This document shows positions 1 through 11,400 of a DNA stretch of 64,000 bases, one piece after another. Within the stretch, counting starts at the first letter, position 1. Every line of letters starts with the position of its first letter. The notes beneath the pieces were generated by a model. That model saw nothing but the letters and a program-made list of their open reading frames with translations. It made no database searches and was not told the origin of the DNA. The DNA lies in contig BDSL01000001.1 of the NCBI GenBank assembly GCA_003116995.1, positions 2,356,001-2,420,000 on the forward strand, read 5' to 3'. Position numbers and translations under genes: made by a program. Source of the stretch: Yamagishiella unicocca. Its lineage: Eukaryota > Chlorophyta > Chlorophyceae > Chlamydomonadales > Volvocaceae.

Positions 1-73
1 ACTTTCAACCAAGCGTACAAGCAGCCAGAGGGTTTGCCGCACACCTCTCCTGCCAATCCTGTCTGTTCCGCAG

Positions 74-3051
74 TTGACACCGGGCGACATGCATTGGACC
101 GTGGACGTGCACTCTCTCGCCCGCAACATGGTGCTGCTCATGCAGCACGGCTGGCCCGCCACCTTCATGCTCATGTTTGACGAGGTGGGCGGACAAACAT
201 GCGCGCGATGTTCCCACTTAGCACGGGGCTGTGCCCTCGAAAATGGATTCGCAAGACCACCTTGCTGTGTCCCTCATAACTCGAGAACCGTGATGGCTGT
301 CCCATCTTAGGGAGTCGTACGAGAGGGTGTCAAGGCGGGAGGCCGGGTCAAGGCGTCAGGCAAAGGGGAAGCATCCGCCATTGCGGCACCTCGCCAGAGA
401 CCGAAGAAGGGGTCCCCTGTTCCTCCCGCGCTCGTCCACTTCCTCGCCATCGCCACCATCGCCACCCTCCTGCCCTCCTTGCCCCTCACAGTCCCCCTCC
501 CCTCCCTCCGCTCCTCCTCCGCCAGGTGTGGGCTCTCATCCACAGAGCTAGCGCGCTGATGGCGGCCACCACCGGCAACGCCTGCAACATGGACGTGCTG
601 TGTTGGTGTGTGCGGGCAGTGGGCGCCCTTGAGACGCGCGCAGGGCTGTGCTGGTACACGGGCTGGGGCTGTGCCAGTCGCGTTTCCAGCCCCCGCCGCC
701 CCCATCGGGCGCCGTGACCTACATCCCAGGCTGCACCCCCCTCTCCCGGGGCCCACATGACGCTCCCTCTTGACGCTCCCTCTTGACGAGCCCCTTCTCT
801 CCCCCCCTCCCGCGCCCACGCCTCCAGGTACGTGGATCCCAACCAGGGCGCCGCTGGCTTCTCCCCGCACCGCGACCGCCAGCCCGAAGACTCCCCCGCC
901 ACCTTCCGCCCCGCGGACGGCTCCCCCATGTACGGCACCTGCTGGGTGCCCCTCACGGACGCCTGCCCGGAGAACAGCTGCCTGTACATGGTGCCGCGGT
1001 GAGGGAGGCCTGCGGCGGGAGCGGGGGGCAAGGGCACGATGTTTGGTTTTCCGTGGTTTTACGCCGAGGCGCATTAACGGGGTGGGGTGGCGGTTTCGGG
1101 GCGAGGCGGCCGAGGGGGAAAGGAGGAGGGGCTGCCGTCGTGGTGGTTGCCGTGTCCAGTGGTCGTGACACCCCGGCACCCGTGTTTTAGTGCATCCGCC
1201 TCCTTTCCCCCGGCGACCCCGCCGCTCCTGCCAGCTGGGCTGACCCTGGCTACTTCAAGGGGGATGATGATGATGGACCCGACCCGCTGCTTGTGGCTCT
1301 GGCCGCCAAGGAGAACTTCCAGGCAATCCGCGCCCTGCCCGCGGAGGCGGGTTCCGCCATCATCTTCACACACCGGTGAGGCGGCCGCGCAGGGCGGGCG
1401 GGCACGGATAAGTTATGGATAAGTTATGGATAAGCCAGGACAGAGAACGGAAGCGCCCACTTCTCCTGGATAACCTACCGAACAAGAGGCCAGGCTCCTG
1501 GACCGGTGCCGTACTACATCCGCGCTCACGCCACCATCGGTTAACACCTGCCGTACGGGGGCGCGCGGGAAGGGGCAGCTGAACGCCCTCTCATGCCTGC
1601 CAGCTACCTGCATGACGAACTCGTCTCCTACCGGTATTTTGCCCTTCTTTCCTATGTCGTGTCCACGGTTTCTCGCTCCGCCTCCACACCTAACCCCCCG
1701 GGGGCTTCCCCCGCGCCGCCCTGCCCCACCCGAGTCCCGCAGGATCATCCACTGGGGCAGCCGGGGCCGCAAGGGCTTCCACACGCCGCGACTGGCGGTC
1801 TCCTGGGGCTGTGCCGATGACGCGTACGAGCCGCCGTACTTTAGCCGCGCGCACCTGCCGTACCCGCCCATGGCGCTGCGCGCTGCGCTGGCTTGCGGCC
1901 AGATGCTGGTGTACCACGAGCGCTTCGCAATGACGAAGCGCCAGCTGTCGCTGTATTACAAGTTCTTCACTGCCCATGCCTCCGAGTTCCACGTGTCGTA
2001 CCGGGACAAGGTCGCCTCGGAGTTCGTGGCCGCGACGAAGGAGCTGGTGGGTGCGGCTGTGGCGCCGGCGGCGGCGCCAGCACCGGCGCCGGCGGCGGAG
2101 GTTGGCAAGGAGGGCGAAGAAGCGAAGCTGGAGCTGACCGGGGCAGGGGACAACAGCAAGGGCACAGACGGGGCCGCGGGCGGCAAAGCAGATAATGTCA
2201 ACGGTGGCAAGGAGGGGGCCAAGGACGCGAGCGAAGGCAAGAAGAAGACGCGTTGCGCGGAGGATGGCGTCGTCGCCGGAGCAAACGGCGCCGGTGCGCC
2301 GTCAGGTGGCAAGTCGGCGGCCGCCACCGCCAAGGGCTCCAGCGGCGGCGGCGACGCGGGAGTCGGCGGCGGTGACGGGGGCCTTGCTCGCGACGGGGAG
2401 GAGGGCAGCAGGGCCGCCAAGAAGGCCAAGCGAGCAGCCGCTGACGCTGCTGGCGGCGGCAACGTGGCGGCAGGCAAGGGTGACGCCGTTGCCACCGCCA
2501 ACGCGGTCAACGGGTTGAGAGCAGCGCCCAAGCAGGCGGCTGAGGCAGAGGGGTCGAAAATAGACGAGGAGAAGGACACAAAAAAGAAAACGAAGGCAGC
2601 GGGGGGAGCGGAGGAACCTCGAGCAGCTGACGGCGGAAAAGGAAAGGCGCCCGACGGTGCGGGCTCCAAGGGAGCCGCCAAGGGGCAGAAGGCCAAGGGG
2701 CGCGGGGCAGCTGGTACGGCGGACGGCAACCACCCAGAGAGCGAGCTCCTGGAGGACGCGCTTGAGGAGGAGATGCTGGTCGCGGCAGTGTCGGGCAACG
2801 ACCTGGGCCACGATGACCTTGACGAAGCGGATGAGGGCGGCTTGGGGTTGGCGGGAGCCTCTGCGGGTGACGCCAACGATGACGACGAGGATGAGGACGA
2901 GGAGGGCCCGGGTTGGGAGGGGCTGCTGGGGCCCGGCAGCGGAGGGGACTCCGAGGACGATGTGATGGAGGATGCATTGGACGCGATGCTGGACGCTGAG
3001 CTGGCGGGGCGGGGCGACGCGCTGCAGGACGACTACGATGATGACGTGTAG
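74..3051 (+). CDS. Phytanoyl-CoA dioxygenase (PhyH)-like 2OG/Fe(II) oxygenase, 5' end outside window
   Basis: Exons inferred at 74-184, 526-605, 828-998, 1235-1375 and 1743-3051; all phases agree and 603 residues are visible. Bases 1-73 look like the tail of an upstream intron, so the start lies outside. The oxygenase core shows an iron-binding HxD in SPHRDRQPED (visible residues 78 and 80), the distal His in RIIHWGSRG (171) and a downstream Arg in HTPRLAVSW (184) placed to bind 2-oxoglutarate. This His-x-Asp...His...Arg pattern is that of the PhyH family; the substrate cannot be inferred. After about residue 250 the protein becomes a low-complexity Ala/Gly/Lys/Glu tail with strongly acidic Asp/Glu runs, ending DDYDDDV. 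That tail makes up more than half of the visible protein and is unlike the usual compact enzyme. Family assignment is fairly secure, function is not. Confidence 0.8.
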
Positions 3052-3766
3052 AGGGCAAATGTGATGTAGTGGGGGACGTTAAGGGGGAATGGCCGGCACG
3101 CGTCGTGCACGAGCCGTGCGTGTCACGGCGCGCAGGCGCTGAGAGGCAGGAGGCGGCGAGTGTAGGGCGTTGGAAAGGCGCCGCAGATGGCTGCATGTGG
3201 CAGCACGTGGACCGCGCGAACCCAAGCGTTGCATTGGACTGTTCAAGGGCCGTCAGAGGCCCTGGAGGGCAGCGCGTCACGGTGGCTGTGACCTGACTTT
3301 TTGCCGTAGCCCCTATCGGAAGGAGGAGCCGGCATTGGAACATACGTCAGGAAGCTTCGGGCAGCTTCGGGGGGGGGGTCACTTCTGGCGAGGCGATCGC
3401 AAATTTGGTTGCTGCGGGCGTATCAGTACGACAGTCTGTTCCTATAGGAGTCGAGAGTATGTAGAAGATGAGGCATTGTCGCGTATGACTGCGGAATGTA
3501 TGAGGCGGCACACCCTCGTGCCAGTCCAGTGGCTGGTACGTCAGCGTGTACGGCCGTACAGCGCTGCACCGTGCTGTGCACGGCTTGTTCGCGCAAATTC
3601 ACTCGTTCTGCAGACAGCAAACCCGCGCACCAATCCCTAAAGTAGGAGGTCCCGTCGTTTGCGAACGGGAAGCAGTGGCATCAGCTGGAAGGCTAGTGTG
3701 ACGACCAGCGCAGCTACCTGGACACTACATTTGAGGGCGCGTCGTAGTAAATATAAATAATATCGG
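3052..3766 (+). other. 3' UTR of the PhyH-like gene and promoter of the bS16m gene
   Basis: No coding signal was seen. I found no TGTAA poly(A) signal here. The last 30 bases before 3767 are AT-rich (around 3746-3763), which suits a short promoter for the downstream ribosomal protein gene. A stretch of nine G residues lies near 3369-3378. Confidence 0.4.
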
Positions 3767-4335
3767 ATGGTAGGCGGCCTGCGGATAAAGCTTGCACGAT
3801 GGGGCTTCAACGTGAGTTTGTGCGCCGCTGCGACGCTTTCACTGTCCCGCTATCCAGTAAACGAAACGTCATACCTCAACCTGCAGAAGCGGCCTTTTTA
3901 TGTACTTTCCGTGATGGAAAAGCGGCAGGCGCGCAACTCTGGCGTGCGGAAAGAGGACATCGGCTGGTGGGACCCAAACCCAGGTATATTGATTAACGCT
4001 GCATGTTTATATGCATGTATAAATGATATTCTCCCTCATGCAATGCTCACACATTCCGGTGTTAACTGTGCAGCTGCGGACGGTAATATGCACCTTGGCC
4101 TGAAGTTTGAAAGGATAAAGTAAGTGGGAGGGCACGCGATACCTACACGTGTGACATATTACTGACTGTGGGGTGGTGCAGGTATTGGCTGTCCGTAGGC
4201 GCAAAGCCCACGGACAAAGTGGCGGAGCTGCTAGGGTATGCGGGTGTGCTGCCACCCGTGCCCAAGCCGCCATCCTACAATCCCCGCGATCCAAAGGACG
4301 ATACGAAATGGCGGCCGGAGGCGGCGTCAAAATGA
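3767..4335 (+). CDS. Small ribosomal subunit protein bS16, probably mitochondrial
   Basis: Four small exons at 3767-3811, 3887-3983, 4074-4119 and 4182-4335, phases 0/1/2 consistent, encode 113 residues. The start RIKLARWGFN, then RPFYVLSV, and later LGLKFERIKYWLSVGAKPTD followed by a leucine/glycine-rich helix, match bS16 from end to end. bS16 binds 16S-type rRNA during assembly of bacterial-type small ribosomal subunits. The ATG at 3767 is chosen because family homology begins at once (VGGLRIKLARWG). There is no N-terminal extension resembling a transit peptide, which is common for bS16m; chloroplast bS16 is often plastid-encoded, so mitochondrial location is my inference. The C-terminal tail after LLGYAG is short, Pro- and charge-rich. 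Confidence 0.9.
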
Positions 4336-6142
4336 GTCCTCGCCGCCTTTGGCGGGACTGGAACGTCTCGACGTGGTTGATGGAACCTTGGACTGGGAAC
4401 CTTGGGATGCACACGTAGTACGCTGTTACTGCCAGCCATCTGCCTAGGTAGGATGGTGGTACCTGCGCAAGGGTGCTTGTATCATGACCGTTTGGCTGCT
4501 TAAGGAATTTCAACGGTCGGAGGAGGAGCGGCCATGCTGTTGGCTGCGGGCATGCCAGGCTATCCGCAGAGCATTGGCCCATGGCAGTCTAAGAGCGGGC
4601 ATATGATATTTTTTACAGTTTGGACCCCGCAATGGGGGAATGGAAGCTGTAGCGCTGGTAAGGGACTTCCCGAGTGGACCTGCTACGTGGGGCTGCCGGT
4701 AAATACCGGCGTCCGAGGCTTGCATGCCGCGTTGGTCGGGCACGCATGCTGCTGACTTTCTGACTCCTGAAAGCGGGCAACCATGTCAAGAACTCTGTTA
4801 TGCGGGCCGCCCGAAGCGATGACTTGGAGGTGAGCGCGGCAAAGCATCCGACACCTGCTGACGTGGTGTACGAACGGCAGCGAATTGCGTGCAGTCTGCT
4901 GTATAGGACTGTACTGACGCGCAGCCGTGTGTTGGGCGATGGTCGCAACTGGATTATTAGCGCCTGGCCAAGGTTGGTTGGGTTCGCTGCAGCACCAAAC
5001 GCACTCCAGTTTTGAGCTGATGAGGAGGCGAAGTCGTACCGCCATCATTTGAGCTGCCGGTCTGCAGTTAAGGCTGCCACGAGCGAGCGTCTTGTAATGG
5101 TGTCAATGCTTCTTGCGCTCGAGCCCCCATAACGTAAGGCCTCTGCAGGTGGGAAGGATGGGCTGCAAGCAACAAGCATCTGCACTAGCCAAGCGCGAAG
5201 AAGGGGTGCCAGCCCGCCTGCTTCTGCTCACGTGGCGCACGCCCGTGACCTCTGGTGGTGCCAGATGTTTTGCGTCGTTACGTAACGAGTCCGTGTTGGG
5301 GATTTCCACACCTTCAAATTTTCGCTGAGGTGGAGGTCGTGGACGACAGAGGACAGGTGACAGCCCCCAAATGCGGGCAAAACTCGCCCGCTGTGGGGGG
5401 AAGGGGTGGTCCCGCCCTGTCCGTATACATCAAGGGCCCTCGTCTCTCGTAGCCCAGGCAGGCATACGTTCACTCGACACGCACTAACGCAGGCCCGCGC
5501 AGTGATGCCGCAAGGTGCAGGCGTGTGCCTCCGTGTGCAGGTTGGTTATGTGCTGCGCCAGTTCCCTCACTAGCCTGCATCTCATCCCCGATCGTCAATG
5601 ACACGTTTACATAAAGCGAAGACCTCAATGTCCATGCGGGCCAGATCAGCAGGCACTAAATGCGCAATGCGCCTGTTCATCTTCAGACCTGTAGAACCCA
5701 GAAACACAGCATCCGCCATGATTATACAAGATGGGCAGCTGGTTAGTCCCGAACGCGCCTTGCCAGCCTGACAATATCGTGCTCAATAAGGGTTCCCGTC
5801 GTGGGTTCCAGTGCATTGTTCAGAACGGCCTACAGAAAACTAGGTTTTGAAGCCAGTTACATGGAATAGCAAACACGAAAAGCAGTGGTATAAAGCACCT
5901 GCAGGTTTGCAGCATGTAAAGCATCTTGCTGGGGCAAGTTGTACGGCATACTGCTCGAAGCATTCTTGCAGGGGCCTGCAACCCATTGTAGTGGAGTTCT
6001 ATGTACATGAACAGATAATAAAAACGACCAGTCGACTGCATTACACTCCATTTTCTCGGTTAGGCTCCCTTTCCTCTTCCCAATGCGCGACTGCTCCTAA
6101 GAGGGCGCAGCCCATAGGAGACTCTCAGGGTAGCAAGGAGCC
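4336..6142. other. 3' UTR / intergenic region between bS16m and the DHHC gene
   Basis: Short open frames occur on both strands but none has a recognisable motif or a matching splice partner. The stretch 5640-6060 is less GC-rich than its surroundings and probably includes the promoter and 5' UTR of the DHHC gene. No RNA gene was seen. Confidence 0.4.
5093..5097 (+). terminator. TGTAA poly(A) signal, probable for bS16m
   Basis: TGTAA is the usual polyadenylation signal of volvocine algae. This copy lies about 760 bases after the bS16m stop, a normal 3' UTR length in this group. Assignment is by position only. Confidence 0.4.
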
Positions 6143-7945
6143 ATGCGACGACATGGACTCCAGATGCCGCTGGACCCGCACCAGGTTGGGCAAAGGGCCT
6201 TGTCACGCGGGCGGTCGTTCCTCTGTTCCGGCCCTCTTACAGCCGTCACGGTGTATCGCAGTTGGCATCGTGGGTAATCTTTTTCGCCCTGGTCAGTGGA
6301 GTCTATGCATTCTACGTACCTTTCGTGGAGGACGCGGGGGTTCGCTGGTTTCTGGTGGCGTTGTATTCTGTCCTTGTTGTGGCCATCGTCGCACTTGACC
6401 TACATACAAGGTACGTAATATACTGTGAAATCCTGCATTGGCGCAATGGGTGTTGGCGCGGTATGGGCGTCATCCTGTTGACAATGGTAATGGCCACGTC
6501 CTCCGCAGCCATCTGGACCCGTCAGACCCAGGGTTAAAGGGTGCGACCGATGGAGAATTCTTCTGTGGCTTGTGCCAGGTGCGTGCGCCTAGGCTGCCTG
6601 CAGTGCAGCTGTCACGCGACTTATCCCGGCCATCTACTTGCAGGCGAGCGTCGCCCGAAGCAGCAAACATTGCCGCGCATGTGACCGCTGTGTGGAAGGC
6701 TTTGATCATCATTGCAAATGGCTGAACAACTGCGTCGGAGCACGCAACTACTGGTATTTTTTCGGGTTAATCAGCAGCACGGTTAGCCTGCTCGTGCTGC
6801 AACTCGCATGGGGTTTATGGCTTTTCATCCGCAGCTTTACGGAAAAAGATGAAATGCGGGCCTCGGTATCGGACAAGTATGGGAAAAGCGTCGTGTACGG
6901 AGGTTGGCAGGCAGCCCTGGCTATCTATATGGTGCTCTTACTGACTTCAGTGATCATGCTTGGCGAGCTATTCATCTTCCACGTGGTCCTCATCAGCAAG
7001 GGGTTGACGACATACGACTACATCGTGGCGCAGCGGGACGCAAAGCTGGCGGCCCCCCCCGTGCGCAGCGCCAACAACCTCAAGGCCTGTCGGTCAGGCC
7101 GGGTTGCAGACACTTCGACCGCCAGGCGGAAAGTCAAAGTCGGGCTGAATCCCTGCGCCGCCATGAGGACGAGTAAGCCAAAGCGCAGCCCGGCCTCATG
7201 GGACAATGCCACAGGGAAGGACCCTCCCGGAGGCCCCCAATCTTCCCTGTCCACCTCCTCCGCACCCACCATCGGCAAGCCAGGACTGGAGGGCGTTGGC
7301 AGCAGCTCGCTGGGCTCCAAGGACGGCCTGATCGTGTCGGACAAGGGCGCGGCAGCGGGCAGCATGGAGCTCGCGCGTGCAGTTGCTGAGCAGACGGTGC
7401 CTTACCACGCGGGCTTGCGTGAAACCGCGTTGCTGAGAACCATGCCTGGGGGCGGGCCGTTCGGGGCTCAGGGTTGCGTCCCCGAGTGCCGTACGACAGC
7501 TTCTGGCGGCGGTGCAGCCCCCGGAGGGACGAGCTCTGCTCCGGACTTCTCATCGCTGACGCACTCGAAAGGCCAGCCGGTCGTTGGGCCTTCCACGCCC
7601 GCAGCTCTGAGGGGCTCGACCCCTGGGCCAGCTGGGCAGGACTACAGCGTTGGGAGTCAAGGCGCCTGGGGGCCAGGGCCGGGAAGCGGGGGTTTTGATG
7701 CAGCCATGCCAGCGGGGAGACACCTTGGAGGGCATCCAGCGTCCCCCGCCAGCAGCACGGGCACACTGCCCCTCACGCCGGGGGCCCTCTCTCGACCAAA
7801 TTCCTTACCGCCGCTGCGCAACTCGCCAACATTGCCAAGCAACTTGGGGCCAGCCTTAGCGCCACGTAGCCTGGTGTACCCAGCCAAGTCGCCGGTTGCA
7901 GCTGAGGCAGGGGCGCGGAGGGAGCTGGCGACGACTCCCGAGTGA
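6143..7945 (+). CDS. DHHC-type protein S-acyltransferase (palmitoyltransferase)
   Basis: Exons 6143-6184, 6262-6410, 6509-6578 and 6644-7945 join in phase to give 520 residues. DHHC enzymes attach palmitate to cysteines of membrane-associated proteins. The cysteine-rich domain FFCGLCQ...[19 protein letters not shown] is intact with DHHC at residues 108-111 (catalytic Cys 111). Four membrane segments are predicted near 15-37, 45-61, 124-150 and 176-204. DPSDPG follows TM2 and TTYDYI (209-214), a variant of the TTxE motif, follows TM4. The N-terminus RRHGLQMP resembles the plant PAT start. The C-terminal 300 residues are Ser/Pro/Gly-rich and probably disordered. The first exon codes for only 14 residues; its donor GTTGGG is not a strong consensus, but the join restores the conserved TM1. 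Confidence 0.9.
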
Positions 7946-8400
7946 AAAGCGAGGGGGCTGTACGATTAGGGTACCGGCGAAGGGGGACGCGCGTGTTTGC
8001 ACTGAGAGCTATGCAGGGGCTATAGGCGAGCAGGTGGCGGCGATCTTTGCACATGCATTCATAGTAGAGTGGGGTCGGCATATGGGGAGGGCCTGGCTGG
8101 ATTGGTTACTCGTGCGTCGTGATACTCGGGGCGATTGCCCTTGACCGTTTTCGCACTAGTACGACATTCGGCTTCGTACCCTAATGTGTCTTAGGTGTTG
8201 TACTTCGCGTGGGCAACTGGGCATTGTGATATATGTCCGAATTATCGATGTGACTTTTTTCGTTTGATGACAGCTTAGGGGCAGGCGGTGGACCCGTTGC
8301 TTCTACCTTGTTGGTAGCCAAGCTTGCGGCTAGTAGACCCAGGCCGCTTCTACTAGGCGTACATAAATAGTTCCCTCCTATAAACTGAGGGTGGATTGCA
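7946..8400. other. Intergenic region between the DHHC and TatD-like genes
   Basis: About 450 bases, AT-richer near 8200-8270, with no gene seen. It should hold the 3' UTR of the DHHC gene and the promoter of the next gene. No TGTAA was noticed. Confidence 0.35.
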
Positions 8401-11400
8401 ATGGGTGGCTTTGGGGCGCCGGACAGAGGAGGCAGTCGGGAGGGCAAGAAGTCGCTCCGTGGTAACAAGCAGGCACTACAGAAATTGATGAAAGATGAAC
8501 AGAAAGGTCATGTTCGAACAGGACCGCGCCCATCCATTTCGGAGCAGCCTCCACCTGCCTTGCCGCTCTTGCCCGATGGTCTCGCACTCGTCGATTGTGC
8601 CGCACAGCTTGGAAGCCGGCAATTCGACCGCGACCAGTTAAAGGTAACTGGCAAAGGTAATTGTGCCAATATGTTGCTGCTACCTGAACGCAAGCCTGCT
8701 CGCAGCAGCTGGCGGTATGAAAGAGCAGCGGTGCGGATGCGCGGGCCGGTCCTTCGGCTTGCACTCTCCACCCCAACGACTTTGCATAATCTACCCCACA
8801 GCATGGCCATCGTACGTTTGCAATCTTGATGCCATGCGTACACCCGGCATCACTCCCATTCGCCCGGGATCCCGACCACGACCGGGTTCCCCGTGTTAGC
8901 CCTTGCTAGCATCCCGCGTCCGTGTCCCTCGGAACGCATGGTGCGGGATTCGACACAACAAACTTCGAAAATACGTGCACGTGGGCATGACTGGCCGCTA
9001 AAAAGCTTGAGTCCACACGCACGTACGGTACCCTCTGCTGCCCCACAAACACATCCCCGCCAAAGAAAGGCCCCATGCCCCACATGCCCGCCCGATGACC
9101 ACCTCTAACAAGAAAACATGCGCCTTTTCTCACCGCCTCTCAGCAACGCCCCCCTCTCCAAAGCCCAACAGCCAGTGCCATGATGCCCAGTGCCATGATG
9201 CAACACACCTTCACCACCTCCTCACACAAGCACCCCGGCGCCCTTGCCCTGCGCACATCCTTCCCCCCCCATCCCCCCCTCTACCCCCTTCTCTTGCCCT
9301 TCACTCGAAGGTCCTCCAGCGCGCCGCCAGCTGTGGTGTTTGCCCCATCGTGACCTATACCACCGACGACTCTAAGCTGGACTCGCTGGTGCGCACCGCC
9401 AAGGAGAACGCGGGCCAGGTGTACTGCATGGTGGGGGTGCACTCCGACAACATCAAGCGGGCGAACGACAGGTGCGGCCGCAGCGGCGTCACGAGGGGTG
9501 CGGTGGCGGCAGTGGCCCGTGGGAGGAGGGTCGGGCAGCTGGGGTCGTGGGCATACATCATGTACACAAAGTTGCGCCCAACGACCCTCAACTGTCGGCC
9601 CCAAACGGTCCGCCCAGGCTATCCCCCGCCCGGTTGGAGCAGCTCAAGGACCTGGCTCTGGAGGCGGGCTGCGTGGCGGTGCTGGCGGGCCTGGCATTCC
9701 GGGACGTGGGCATCCGATACGCACAGGAGCGGGCGCTGAGCGAGCAGATGGAGCTGGCGGCGGCGGTGGGGCTGCCGCTGATGCTGTACGAGGTGAGATG
9801 CGCGTGTGGGTGGGACGGGTCGGAGGGGGTATTGGGGTTAGCAGGGGCAAGGGGCGGGGCGAGTGGAGGGGAGTCAAGGGATGAACGTGCTGTACTGAGG
9901 TCGGGGTTACGAGCCGGAGATTAACGAACCGCTTGACCGGCTACTCGCCCTCATCCTGATCCTCATCCTGATCCTCGCCTTAATCATCGTCACCCCCTCT
10001 TCCTTTGAGTCACTGGGTCGTGTAATCGGGTCTGCTCGTACCCCTCCTTCGCCCTCCGCGATGGCTCCCAGGTCCGGGCCGCCGAGGCCCTGGTGGAGCG
10101 CATCACCGAGTTCCGATCCAGCGGCGCAGGCGAGGGGCGGGCCGCCACCACCCCCATCGCCATCTTCAACTTCGCGGGTAGCGACGAGGAGCTGAGCGCC
10201 TACCTGGACCTGGGCTGCTACATAGTGCTCACGGGTGAGGGCGGAACGGGGGCGCAGCGTTGGAGCCAGAAAGGGAGGGACCGCGGAGGCGCGGGGGCGG
10301 CGGCTGCGGTGGTCATGGTGGTCGTTGTGGTGGGTGCTGTGCAGTGATGGTGGTGACGAAGCCAGCCTCGTCTCGTGGTGCTCCCTCTTCGCCCTGCCTT
10401 CCCATCCACACCCACCCCGCACCTCCCTTCGTACCCGGGTTTCCTTTGCAACACCGCACCTGCCCACCTCCGCCTTAGGCCGCGTCTGCGACTCCACGGA
10501 GCGGGGCGAGCAGCTGCGCGAGCTGGCCGCCACCATCCCACACGATCGCCTGATGCTGGCGTCAGACTCGCCCTTCGCCACGCCGCAAAACATCCAGGAC
10601 GTGTTCGTGCGGGAGGGCCGTAACGAGCCGTCCAATCTGCCGCACGTCCTGGAGGCGCTGGCGCCAGCGCTGGGGCTGGCGCCGGCGGAGCTGGCGGCGG
10701 TGACGCGGCGCAACACGCTGTCCTTCCTCGGCATACGCGAGGCGGCGGAGGCGGCCGCGGCGGACGCGGCCGATGGTGCATCTGGGGCGGCGGAGGCGGA
10801 CACGGATGCAGCAGAGGCGGCGGCGGCGGCGGCAGCGGCGGCGGCGGTGGCGGCGGGCGCGTCACCGGCGAGTGGCAAAGGCTGCAGGGCCACCGCACAG
10901 AAGCAGCAGCCGATAGGCGGGGCTGGGGGGGAGGGTGGGGCGGTGGGGAACGCAGGCAAGGAAGAGGGGCGGAGAAACGCGCGCGGCGCGGAGGGCGAAG
11001 AGGAGGGAGAAGAGGACGAGAGCGGGGAGGACGAGGAGGAGGAGGGGCCCAGCCGGGCCGGTGGGGGGTCCAGCAGCAAGAGGGCTGGGCGGGCGGCAAA
11101 TTTGTTCGCCGAGTTGCAGCTGCGGGAGGGCGACGGAGAGGAGGACGGGGACGACGACGAAGGACAAGAAGGAGCGGACGGCGGCCGGAAGGCCGGCGGC
11201 GCCGCCGCCGCCGTCGCACGTGCCGCCGGCAGCGTGGGCGCGTCCACGTCAGACAGCGGCGCAGCCGCAGGCGGCGATGGCGCGGCGCGGCGCGGGGCTC
11301 GCGGCGGAAAGCCGCCTCCTAGGAATTTCGTCGCCGAGTACGAGGCGGCCGCAGCGGCCAAGGGCCCTGCGTCCGGCCCGCGGGTCAGCTATTCTTGCCG

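Noticed and set aside
1956..2876. 306-codon minus-strand Ala/Pro/Ser frame
   Set aside because: Antisense of the low-complexity tail of the PhyH-like gene; no start context or homology.
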